Shown: piece after piece, positions 49,082-59,829 of the stretch
Layout: every line of letters begins with the position of its first letter
Position numbering within the stretch: position 1 is the stretch's first letter
NCBI GenBank assembly: GCA_031308135.1
Contig: JAHLJT010000631.1
Span: 196,716,685-196,780,684 of the forward strand
DNA from: Acheta domesticus
Lineage: Eukaryota > Arthropoda > Insecta > Orthoptera > Gryllidae
Reading direction: 5' to 3'
DNA length: 64,000 nucleotides
Made by a program: the position numbers and the translations under genes
The notes under the pieces: generated by a model
Told to the model about the DNA's origin: nothing
The model's database searches: none
What the model saw: only the letters and a program-made list of their open reading frames with translations

Positions 49082-49828
49082 GCTGATTTTCAGAAAAATC
49101 GACGGACCTTCGGGAATTTCCAAATTTTGACCGAAAATTTTCGTTCAAGTTTTTCGCGAATATTCGGAAAACTAACAATCTAATGGAAAAACGGATTTCA
49201 CCAGTGAATTTGCAATAAGATTCCGTGCTAGGACGCTTACTTTCAGGAGAATCGACCTCCCTTCGAAAATCGCCAAAATCCTAAAGGGGGGCATCGTGAA
49301 GTTTTCGCTTTTTCGGTTTTTTCAAAAACACGCAATTTTCTGCAAAAATACGCAAACTATTTCTACTCAGAAACCTAAATGCAATTTCTCAAATTAATAT
49401 TGAGTTAGAAAATGCCAACTTTTACCGTGTTTCAAAGAAATAAGAGACCTGAAATGGATTTTTACGAAAATGAGGCCGAATCCACCGGCCAGAATCCGGT
49501 CTCGTTTTTCGCGAATTTCTGGAAAACTAACGATCTTTTTCAAAAACGGGCTTCGCGAGTGAACTGTCCATGAAATTCCGTGATTCTTCGCAGATTTTAA
49601 CGAGATTCGAATTTTCGTCTCTTTCAGGGCTCTTATTTCTTTGAAACGCAGTAAAAGTTGGCATCTTCTAACTTAATATTAATTTTAGAAATTGGATTTA
49701 GCTTTCTGAGTAGAAATATTTTCCGTAATTTTTCAGAAAAGTCCATTTTCTGCCCATTTATTCGAGCGACTCGAAAAAGCGAAAAATCAATGGCACCCCC
49801 TCACGATTTTCACGATTTTCGACGAAAA

Positions 49829-50571
49829 GTCCTATCTCGGAATATAATTGCGAATTCACTGGTAAAACTCGTTTTGCTGTGAAATTGTTAGTTTTCGAGA
49901 AATTCGCGAAAAACTTGACCGTAGGTTGGCGGACCCATTTGTCCTGTTTTTTGTATAAAAGTCTCAATTTTCGTAAAATTGCGGTAAATGATGGCATTTA
50001 TTATCTCTATATTGAAGTTTGCGGGAAGATGTTCCCTTCTGAATAGAATTAGTTTGCGTATTTTTGCTGAACACGGCGTATTTTTTAAAATAGCAAAAAC
50101 GAATGTTTAACGAACATTTTGATTGAAAAACGGACTTCATCAATGAACTCTACTATTGATTCCGGGTTAGGACGTTGATTTTCGGACGATCCGAAATTTT
50201 GTCAAAATTCGCGAATTTTTGTCGATATTTCGCTCGACGAAATTTCGCATTTTGGCTTGCCCAAAGAAATGGTTAGAAAATGCACTTTTCTGCGAAATGA
50301 TGGAAACAATTTTTATAAAGGAAGAAAAATACGATATTAGAATTTCATATAATGTTCAAAATTACTATTATTTATTGCGTTTGAACGAGAAATGTGTCTG
50401 AAAACGAACTTGCAAAAAAGTGACTAAATGTGGCCGATTCTGTTTTTCGCGATATTTTCGACAACTAACACTTTGATTGAAAAACGGACTTCACCATTGA
50501 TTTTTCCATTTGATTCGAGATAGGGACGTTCATTTTCAGAGGATTCGAAATTCCTTCAAAATTCGCCAATT
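49829..50571. repeat. Right arm of 743-bp inverted repeat
   Basis: Reverse complement of 48,339-49,081. The 747-bp spacer (49,082-49,828) is itself a weaker inverted repeat: CCAACTTTTACCGTGTTTCA at about 49,416 against its complement near 49,640. Confidence 0.85.
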
Positions 50572-51349
50572 CCGTGCTAGGACGCATAACATTGGGGTCA
50601 AGTTCGAAAATCGAATAATTTTTCCGTTTTTCGCGTTTATCTCGGAAACAAAGCGTCGTAGCGCCAAAAGGGCCTTTATTTGAATTTACAACTTACGATC
50701 ATGTTTTTCGCCATTTTTTCGAAAACTAAAATTCGGATCGAAAAACGGACTTCACCAGTGAATTCGCCATAAAATTCCGTGCTAGGACGCATAACATTGG
50801 GGTCAAATTCGAAAATCGAAAAATTTTTCGGTTTTTCGCGTTTATCTCGGAAACAAAGCGTCGTAGCGCCAAAAGGGCCTTTATTTGAGATCACAACTTA
50901 CGATCATGTTTTTCGCCATTTTCTCGAAAACTAATAGTCGGATCGAAAAACGGACTTAACCAGTGAATTCGCCATAAAATTTCGTTCTACAATGCATAAC
51001 ACTGGGGTCAAATTCGAAAATCGAAAAATTTTTCGGTTTTTCGCGTTTATCTCGGAAACAAAGCGTCGTAGCGCCAAAAGGGCCTTTATTTGAGATCACA
51101 ACTTACGATCATGTTTTTCGCCATTTTCTCGAAAACTAAGAGTCGGATCGAAAAACGGACTTCACCAGTGAATTCGCCATAAAATTCCGTGCTAGGACGC
51201 ATAACATTGGGGTCAAATTCGAAAATCGAAAAATTTTTCCGTTTTTCGCGTTTATCTCGGAAACAAATCGTCGTAGCGCCAAAAGGGCCTTTATTAGAGA
51301 TCACAACTTACGATCTTGTTTGACGTCATTTTCTCGAAAGCTAAAAGTC
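50570..51349 (-). repeat. 205-bp tandem repeat, ~3.8 copies
   Basis: TTCCGTGCTAGGACGCATAA recurs at 50,570, 50,775, 50,980 (variant) and 51,185, exactly 205 bases apart. Each unit has CATTGGGGTCAA, TTTTTCGCGTTTATCTCGG, GCGTCGTAGCGCCAAAAGGG and GAAAAACGGACTT(C/A)ACCAG. The AACGGACTTCACC...TTCCG(T/G)GCTAGGACG part is homologous to the 355-bp monomer in reverse, so this is probably a shortened variant of it. Confidence 0.9.
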
Positions 51350-51624
51350 TGTTGTGCGAAACACGTTTTGTATTAATTTTAAATTGATTTCCTATGATTG
51401 AATTCGGCGGGTTGTTGAAGCTGGCCTGTGATTGCTTGGATGCTAAAATGCTTCTAGCGTCTGCCGCGAGGTAGCGACGAGCAATGACGCATGCGCAAAT
51501 GGCCAGGTTCCCCTCTCCTCTCTTCACCTATAACTCTGAGAAACCCGACTGCTTTACGCTAGCATCTACTGCAGAAAGAAGCTCGTTTGTGCACGAGAGC
51601 GCAGCACACTTCAGGCGGACAGTA

Positions 51625-51628
<4 letters not shown>

Positions 51629-51671
<43 letters not shown>

Positions 51672-51678
51672 TCTCTCA
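51629..51678. repeat. (CT)n microsatellite
   Basis: About 50 bases of CT repeats with one CTCACT interruption. Confidence 0.9.
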
Positions 51679-52254
51679 TTTGGGAGTCCCCGCTTTGTCA
51701 TGGGCACAAACTGTAGAAATAGTGTATGTCTACTATTCTTAATTAACATCCAAGAAATTGAATTATCATAATAGATTACATATTATTTTAGTCTGCAATG
51801 TACAAATCAACGAGTGGTCTCATTGCTATTCGGGTATAAGAATTAAAGCTGAGCCATTGTATAATTTGCTTTCAAGACATCGGCAGTCCTGACTGCTGTG
51901 AGGATTTTGTGGGAAGCTCCTACACCACGAAGTCGTGGCCTATACCGTCGTAAGCAATCGAGATCGTGGAAGTAGTTCCAGTGCGTTGCAGTGTATCTGC
52001 CTTGTTGCGTTCGCCTGTTAGATGAAATAGTTGATAGACATTTTGTGTGTTATTGTTGAGCATCCCCAAACATGCGAGTCACGCTACGCCACTGGTAAGC
52101 AAAGCGCGTAATACACCTCCTACAGCTCTTACGGCATGTTAGAGATGCCACGAAAATAATGGCTACTACGTAATGTGCTCCGGCCTACCACTCGTAGGGC
52201 ATGTCTCAAATGCCACCCCAAAATCCCTAATTAACTCGTTGGGAATGCCACAGA

Positions 52255-52390
52255 TGCCTATGTATTTTCCTGACATGTAAAATAAAGTTTTCATTGTTGA
52301 AGCGATTTGATTTCTTTGGTCAAAAAACAGTAGAAACTCTATGTAACGTATGGGGGAGGAGATTATCCGGGTTACTCTTCTATTTTTAAA
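52255..52390 (-). mobile_element. LINE/SINE-type 3' end, inverted copy
   Basis: The reverse complement matches the 3' segment at 2,360-2,425 (ATAATCTTCTCCCCCATACG, TTTTTTGACCAAA(T/G)AAATCAAATC). The element body, if any, would extend to higher coordinates. Confidence 0.5.
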
Positions 52391-52607
52391 CAATGACGCA
52401 ATAATGTGAAAACGAGCTGGAACGGTGGAATGCCGAGTATATTATTTTAAAATGTGACTGAAAATATTGTTATTGAAATTAATAAATAATTTTATAAAAT
52501 TATCTCTATAATTTATAATTATAATTTATTTGGACCTTGATGATGTCATCGAATAACAAGAATGTTGAACCTAGCACAAGGGTTAAGTTTACAGACGATA
52601 GAAAATG

Positions 52608-53710
52608 TATCAAATGTATGAAGTTCATTCGCAAAACTTGTGGAAACGAATTTACAATTAGAAATGAAAGAGAAGTCAGAATTATAAAAGAAAATTAATT
52701 GCGAGGTAAATATAAATAATTTTTTGTGCTATAATTGTAAAAAAATTATTTTTCTATTCCCCGGATATTTTGGGAACATTCTATGCCACTGAAAACGATG
52801 CTACGATTATGACAAAAGTAATATCTGACCCACATGGCCTGAACAACTTATTACAGTAAGTACAGGAAGTACAACTTATTACAGTACAGGAAGGAGACTT
52901 GCGTAGTAGACAGAGGTTTTAGAGATGCCAAAAAATATTTAGAAGATAAAAAAGTACATCGTTCTTATGCCTGCACTGAAAGGTAATCGTAAGCAATTAA
53001 CAAGTGAGGAATTTAATTCTCCCCGTTTCGTAACGAAGATTCGCTGAGTTGTGGAAGCAGTTCACGGAGTCATTGCTAAAAAATATAAACTCTTGCATCA
53101 CCAATTAGACAACAAATTATTACCAAAGGTAGGCTTGTATTGTAAAATAACATGCTATTTGAACAATTCTTTTGGTCCAAGAATGATTTCCGATATGAGC
53201 AGAACAGAAGATATTGTTCAACGAATGTTACTTCCACAACCTACAACTAATACCCTGGCAAACGAAGTCAAAGAACAAAGTTGGGCCAGACGAAAAGTCG
53301 ATTTCAAAAATGTAACTCTAACAGATATTCCTGATTTTCCAGAACTCACGGAAGAAGATTTGATTTTTTTTCTGAAACATATCAATTAGGTTAGGGTATT
53401 TCATATTTAGCAGAAATATTTGCATAAAACAACAATATCGATTTACAATATTTAAAATCAAAGCCAACCGTCCTCAAGTTCGAAGTCCGTTCACGGCACA
53501 TTAAAAGAAAAACCCATAAATGCTTTGTGGAATACAAACCTCATACCATTGGATCTTCAGGAAAACTAAAATATTGTTCCGGTTGTGCAAACTGTCTTCG
53601 TACAATCGGATGTTGCTTGCACATTGCCGCCATAATTTATTACTTGTCTCACGGAAGATACAATGTAAAAACAATAAGGCCAGCGAAATTTTTGAATTTT
53701 ATTTTTTGAT
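52608..53710 (+). pseudogene. Dead DDE transposase (DDE_Tnp_4-like, ISL2EU/Harbinger-like) with SWIM zinc finger
   Basis: Several frames hold consecutive family blocks. A CxxC segment RKCIKCMKFIRKTCG comes first (about 52,611), then GTFYATENDATIM (about 52,770; first catalytic Asp), VVDRGFRDAKKYLED (about 52,897; second Asp), QLTSEEFNSPRFVTKIR then TGA then VVEAVHG (53,045-53,047 stop where Trp is usual; final Glu in VVEAVHG), KYKLLHHQLDNKLLPKVGLY, and a SWIM finger YCSGCANC...GCCLHIAAIIYYLSHGRY (53,572-53,661). The copy is broken by at least one frameshift between 52,940 and 52,970, the TGA, and other frame changes. The order DDE then SWIM matches proteins I know from insect and cnidarian genomes, but the superfamily name is my best guess. 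No terminal repeats were found. Confidence 0.75.
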
Positions 53711-53829
53711 AAGAGGATACAAATCCTGTAATTAATGAAGATAGAATATTACATATTGTACGAAGACTAATATGTTTAGGGTGCATACTACTAACTTACA
53801 TGCTATGCTTCATCTATACAGAGACGAGG

Positions 53830-54530
53830 AACTTCTGTTAATTGTCAATTTCAGTGATTTTTTTCAGGAACGGGAATTTGTTTTGAATTTGGGTTGGTGG
53901 TATAGGATTTCGGGCGAGGTTGAGTGCATTATTGAAATAGAATTTGGAGGTGAAGTAATTAATTTGGTTGGCTAATGTGGTTCAATGGATAGTTTTTTGT
54001 GGAGTTGGTCGTTGGTGACAAACCAAGGGACGTTAGTGATTATTCTTGATACAGATTTTGGAAAATTTGTTTTTGGTGGATGTTGGTTTTTTTGCGACTT
54101 TAATCCAGTTGAGGCACGCCTATATTAATATGTCTATGATCTGTGGTAGTGAGGAGTTATTGTTGATAATAGGTTTAGGTGTAATTATATTTTTACTTGA
54201 CAAACTTAGTTTGTAAATGTTTTTTTTCAGTTAATTTTCGTGTTTCTGTTGAGTCCAAGATATTTAATTGTGCTCTGTGAATGACAGATTATTGGTTTGT
54301 TGTTTAATGTGAAGTGAGTTGGAGAAGTGTAAGTTCTGAGGGTAAATATTTTGGAAGCCGTTTTAATGGGTTAAGTTGGATTTTTAGTTTAGCGGCCCAG
54401 CTATCAATTAGATTTAGATATAGTTGCATTGTGTTACGTATTTTGTATAGATCAGGTCCTGAGAAAAATAGCGCCGTGTCGTCGGCAAATTGGGAGATTA
54501 TTTGGTAAATCTGGGTGATTTTGGCAATTT
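53830..54530 (-). pseudogene. Jockey-like non-LTR retrotransposon (LINE) fragment: reverse transcriptase C-terminal part
   Basis: On the minus strand SQFADDTALFFSGPD carries the catalytic FADD box (54,478-54,489), followed by YLNLIDSWAAKLKIQLNPLK, typical of the RT thumb start. After frame changes come STIKYLGLN (near 54,270) and RIITNVPWFVTNDQLHKKL (about 53,985-54,045), the conserved post-RT block of jockey elements. The copy is 5'-truncated near 54,620 and has several stops and frameshifts. Confidence 0.75.
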
Positions 54531-54629
54531 TTGGCGATTTAGCATTTCGTAAGGATGGAATTTTAATTCTTTACACAAAATTATTCTAACCGATTCATGA
54601 TTGATTCGTAGCTCACCTTCATGACGTCT

Positions 54630-55480
54630 AGCTGATCGTTCTGGGCTTCTGACTACCGCTTCCCTTAGCCTTTATTTCTGGTGTCGTTACACTGCGTTAC
54701 GGGCCAGGCTTCTTAGCCATTATGTTTCCTGTCGATCTGAATTTGTTCACCCATATGAGGATTGTATTGCGGCTCGGAACAGCTCCATGTCGCCAACATT
54801 GAACCGTGACCCAAACTATCGCTGCCTAGCTGTAATAGACTCATCACTTCTCTGTCATAGACAAACAATCGACGTTCCTTGTCCCATTGCTTCATAGGGA
54901 ATGAGTAAATGAAAAATCTTTTATAGAGCAAAACTATCCCACCACGCCCACCTCCCACCACTGCACTCTCAGTTCTACGCAGTTCAAAACCGTTCCTGTC
55001 CTGTGTGTCACCTGTACATGAAAATATGCCGAATGGGACGAATATACGTATTTTCATTTTTTTAGACATGGCGCACCAATCATACAAATCTGAAAAACTT
55101 CCAGAAGATAGATGATTTTTAGGGCAACATTTGAGAATTTACTCGTGCTCCCGGTAGAATAACAACTTCCTTTAAAAAACTTTCAAAATTTTCAAATCCA
55201 TTTAAAAGGTTGAATTTCGCGGCTATAGTTTTTAAAAATTATTTTTGAAAAATTCAGTAAATTTTACACATAACCCATTATTTTCCATGAAAATTCATGC
55301 GGCGGAGTAAGTAAAAAAATTAAAGTTAAAAAAACATGTTTCTCGTTATTACGGCGGATGTGAGGGGGGCAGGAATTTAAAAGTCCATGAAAAAATGTTT
55401 TTCGTGGTCACAATCTTCAGGAAAGATTCACTTTTCGATTTCAAGCGGGGGCACTTTTTACCATCTTATCCGGTTAGAGC
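54630..55480. other. Stretch without recognised gene
   Basis: 54,630-55,100 is moderately GC-rich and may be a SINE or LINE piece, but no boxes or motifs are clear. 55,100-55,480 is AT-rich and leads into the satellite. Confidence 0.4.
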
Positions 55481-55482
55481 CT

Positions 55483-57121
55483 TTGGACGAAATTTTGAAT
55501 CCTCTGAAAATCAACGTCCCAGCCCGGAATCCCAGGGCGAGTTTATTGGTGATACCGTTTATCAATCAATGTAATAGTTTTCTAGAATATCGCGGAAAAC
55601 CAAATCGGCCACTTTTGGCCAATTTTTTACAAGTTCGTTTCCTGGCTCATTTCTCGTCCAAACGCGGTAAATAATGGAATTTTTGAACTCTATATGAAAT
55701 TTTAAATTTGTATTTAACTTCCTGAATAGAAATAGTCTCCATAATTTGGTAGAAAAGGTTATTTTGTATCCGTTTATTTAAGCAAGCCACAAATTCGAAA
55801 TTTTCTTCGATCGACGCAAATTGGCGAATTTAGACGGAATTACGAATCCTCTGAAAATCAATGTCCCAGCAAGTAATCGCGAGGCGTGTCCATTGGTGAA
55901 GAACGTTTTTCCATCGGAGTCTTAGTTTTCGAAAAAAAAGCGAAAAAACGAAATCGGCTAATTTTGGCTAATTTTTCAAAAGTTATTTTCCTGGCTCATT
56001 ACTCTTCCAAACGCGATAAATAAAGGAATTTGTGAACCCAAACGCGGTAAATAAAGGAATTTTTGAACCCTATATGAAATTTTAAATTCGTATTTTACTT
56101 CCTGAATAGAAAAAATTGCGAAATTTTGCAGAAAAGTTCATTTTCTACCCATTTTTTTTGGCAAGCAGAAAATGCGAAATTTCGTTGATCGACCAAAATT
56201 AGCGAATTTGGACGGAATTTTGATTCTTCTGAAAGTCAACGTCTCAGTCCTAAATCGCAGAGCGTGTTCATTGGTGAAGTCCGTTTTTCAATCAAAGTGT
56301 TAGTTTTCGAGAAAATCGCGGAAAACCAAATGCGCCACTTTTGCCCATTTTTTTGCAAGTTCGTTTCCTTGCTCATTTCGCGTCTAAACGGGTTTAATAA
56401 TGGAAATTTTGAACTCTATATGAAATGTTAAATTGGAATTTTCTTCCTGAAAGAAATAGTTTGCATAATTTGCAGAAAAGCAGATTTTCTACCCATTCAT
56501 TTGGGCAAGCCAAAAATGAAAAATTTCGTCGATCCATGGCTCGACATAAATTGGCGAATTTTGAGGGCATTGCGAATACTCTGAAAATCAACGACCAAAC
56601 CTTTACCAAATTTACCACTTCATTGGTAAATTTCGTTTTTTCAATCGGAGTGGTAGTTTTCGAGAAAATCGCGAAAAACGAAATCGGCCACTTTTGCTAA
56701 TTTTTTACTAGTTCGTTTCCTGGCCTATTTCGCGTGCAAACGCGATTAATAATGGAATTTTTGAACTCTAAATAAAATTTTAAATTCGTATTTTACTTTC
56801 TGAATAGAAAGAGTTTGCATAATTTTCCAGTAAAGTGCATTTTCTACTCTTTCTTTTGGGCAACCCAAAAATTCGAAACTTCGTCGATCGAAAAAAATTG
56901 GCGACTTTGGACGTAATTTTGAATCCTCTGACAATCAACGTCCCAGTCCGGAATCGCAGTGCGAGTTCATTGGTGAAGTCCGTTTTTCATTCAAAGTGTT
57001 AGTTTTCGAGAAAATCGCGAAAACCCAAATCTGCCACTTTTGGCCAATTTTTTACAAGTTCGTTTCCTGGCCCATTTTGCGTGCAAACGCGATTAATAAT
57101 GGAGTCTTTGAACTCTATATT
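55483..57121 (+). repeat. ~350-bp satellite array, forward polarity
   Basis: The TTGGTGAAGTCCGTTTTTCA-type marker recurs at about 55,546, 55,897, 56,274, 56,624 and 56,974. It shares with the 47-kb array TTTTGCAGAAAAG, GGGCAAGCCAAAAA, TTTCGTCGATCG and GGAATTTTTGAACTC. A local duplication of about 35 bases lies at 56,010-56,075. The array ends sharply at 57,121. Confidence 0.85.
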
Positions 57122-58275
57122 TTGATATACCAAACGCGGGAGGGCATCGAAATTAAATAATTTAAGGCTTTAATGCTAATTTAAATTACAATTAGGAACA
57201 GGTTGCTAGGGTGGACACGGATGTTTAACATGTCACGATATTTGGTAAACGGGCACCGTAGTAACAGAGGTAAACAATTTCATGAGCCCGTGGATGTAAT
57301 GTAGAATCAGTCGAAAGATCTGTGTGTAAGAGTGGAAATTTCGCCCAAGAGTGCACCTTGGTTGGAGGAGTGAATACCTAATAAGAATCCGTAGGTAGGG
57401 AATGTAAAACAGAATTTTGGACGACAATGAACACGAGTTTTCCTGGATTGAAGAACGAAAAAATAGTTAGTTGCAGCTCAGATCTCATAGCGAGAGGGTC
57501 ATTTGTGAATTAAGGGGTGCGTGTCCGAGTTCAGACTTGGTTTATTTTTTGTGATCGAAAGTAGAAACGTATAAAAAATTCCAGAGATACAGTTCGGGAT
57601 TTTAACTTTTTTCTTCCGCGAGTGAAAGTGGAACATTGAAACATTTTGGTGAAGACGTGCATTGACTTGGAATATTTTCTTACTGATAGAGAGGATTTTT
57701 TAAGAATTGCCAACTTTAATTAGTTTTCACCAGTGACGAAGGTGAAGCACCAAGCTAAAGGAACTTGTAATTATTTTGCCGAACAAGTGCTGATGGTGAT
57801 ATGGGAGTCTAATACATTATGTGAATGGGAGTGACTTCGTGGCGTACCGGAAGATACAAGATAAAAGGCATCGAGACTGGTCGAAGGTGATGGTGAGGAG
57901 ATACGCGGCGTCCGAGCGGAGCATCCAACGATACAACGGGAAAAGAGCTCAGGTTAACGTTCGTACGAACAATTATTTTATTTCTTATAGTCATGACCAA
58001 AGCTAATAATTTTCAAAGGATATTGGTCCTATTTAAATGAAATCCTTAATAACAATAAATTCAAACTGTTCTAGTGCTAACGAAAGTACAAAAACAAACT
58101 TGGTTATAATCGTGCAATCTGGCACATCATTAAAATCACTTTCAGGTTTTGTCGTTTTCCGTATGGAAGCGAGTCTGCAGGGGCAGATTGTGGTCGAACG
58201 ATGAGGTATGCCGAATTGTGCCCCTTGCATATTCGAACCGTTTTAAAGGGTCATTAATAATTAATTTGATAGTTT
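57122..58275. other. Stretch between satellite and gag-like remnant
   Basis: No recognised coding block. It may hold the LTR and leader of the retroelement whose gag-like frame starts at 58,537, but I could not find a matching second LTR. Confidence 0.35.
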
Positions 58276-58297
58276 TGGCAACCCAACGTGGGGCCGA
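58276..58297 (+). other. Putative retroelement primer-binding site
   Basis: TGGCAACCCAACGTGGGGCC begins at 58,276 and resembles the TGG...CCCAACGTGGGGC primer-binding/leader motif found before gag in many insect LTR retrotransposons. A second version, GCAGCCCAACGTGTAGGCC, follows about 45 bases later. Confidence 0.35.
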
Positions 58298-58536
58298 TAG
58301 ATAAGGACTGGTTTCAAATGCAGCCCAACGTGTAGGCCGATAAATTTCGTGTTAATATAACGTGAAAATTGATGGTAACACGAAATTTTATTTAGATTAA
58401 AGAAATCTGAAAGTGTATGCACAATAATAATCAAAGAAAGCAGTAAATTACGAGCCAACCATTTCATGAAGGTCATAGTCAATATTTTATACGTGGAATT
58501 TGTGTTTTGGAAGTGATATAAGTAAATTCCATCAAA

Positions 58537-59190
58537 ATGGAGACCAGGGAAAGGAAGGCCCGAGCAGAATTAGTAGACGAACCAGAGAGGAATGTCGAAT
58601 GTTATGAGGGTGAAAATTGCGCTTTTGGGGAGAATACCATGGGGGCAGATGATAGTATTGTGCCCGAAGTTGAACGCGAACAAGATCCTGAGGCCGAGGT
58701 AGCAATAATACCGGAAAATGTAGTTACAGATCCACCCGTATTTAATATGGATTCTAATAGCCTTACCCTCCACATGCTCGCATAAATTAATGCGAAACTA
58801 GAAAGCAATGATAGCAAGATGAATTCCCTCTTAGAAAACATGAAGGCAGAGATGAATTCAAAACTCGAGCAAAATAGTTCTAATTTAGAAAACATGAAGG
58901 CATAGATGAATTCAAAACTCTAGCAAAATAGTTCTAATTTAGAAAACATAATTCGCAGATGAATTCTAATTTAGAAAATATGAAGGCGGAAATAAATGCG
59001 CAATTAGACAGAAATCACGAGTCACTGACTCGATGTTTACAAAACATGAGGAGCGAAATTCGCGAGGAGATTAGCCAGTTGTGATCTGACACGGCCTTAG
59101 AAATAAACAACATAAATTTGAAAATAGAGAATTTTAATATTAAAACTACAGAACTTGAACGCGAACAACGTTTGCAATGTAATAAATGTT
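58537..59190 (+). pseudogene. Gag-like remnant of an LTR retrotransposon
   Basis: ATG at 58,537 opens an acidic frame (METRERKARAEL...) to a TAA at 58,783-58,785. The same kind of sequence then continues as a coiled-coil-like region made of 54-bp units (NSKLEQNSSNLENMKAE type) near 58,820-59,000, with in-frame stops TAG at about 58,904 and 58,921. It ends with a Glu/Lys-rich stretch and a Cys pair near 59,180. Length, acidity, coiled coil and the upstream primer-like site suggest gypsy- or BEL-type gag. No protease, polymerase or envelope is seen. It is dead. Confidence 0.5.
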
Positions 59191-59818
59191 CCGTCCGTCG
59201 AATTAAATTCTGCCGGAATAATATTTAAATTTCTTCCGAATATGCAATAAGTCTATTTAACCACTGCACCCGAGTCCAGCACGACACTGTGGAATACCTA
59301 TAACTCACAATGACTTTGCCCGTTACGCACGAGAGATCCGCACCCTTCGCTGTCTAACAGATGAAAGAGTGATGTTCTAGCCGTCACTTCGTTGGTGGAA
59401 ATTACTTGCCAATTGCTTTACTTTCTCGTGATTTCTAACTCTCCCCGGTTTGCGTCTTATAACCCATCCCCTCAAATGAGTTCATTTTACGCGTCGACCA
59501 CTGGTTCCCTTTCTTAACGTGGTATCAAATTGTTTTATTTACTCGCCCTGTACCATAGCAACCCCCCCTAGCAATCGCGGCCCCTCAACCGGTAACAAAT
59601 ATTCAGCCCTGTATTGTCCTTCCTCCTTGTATGACACCATAGCAACCCCCCTAGTAACCACGTACACATCACATTTCAAGCTTCTCCCAGCATTTCCTGA
59701 CAACTGTTTCACTACGCCATGTTTTGTATATCACACTGTGGAGATTCAAAATTACTGTAATATTAAGTGATTTAACATCACCTATTTCTTTTCTTTCATT
59801 TCATAAAATGTTAATTCT
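59191..59818. other. Stretch after gag-like remnant, possible LTR
   Basis: TGTTCCGTCCG at 59,189 could be an LTR start, but no partner copy was found upstream. CATAGCAACCCCCCTAG(C/T)AA occurs twice (about 59,555 and 59,639). No gene was recognised. Confidence 0.3.
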
Positions 59819-59829
59819 GTTTTTATTTT

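Noticed and set aside
48509..50401. Identical 60-codon frames on opposite strands
   Set aside because: Same satellite sequence in the two arms of the inverted repeat; no coding evidence.
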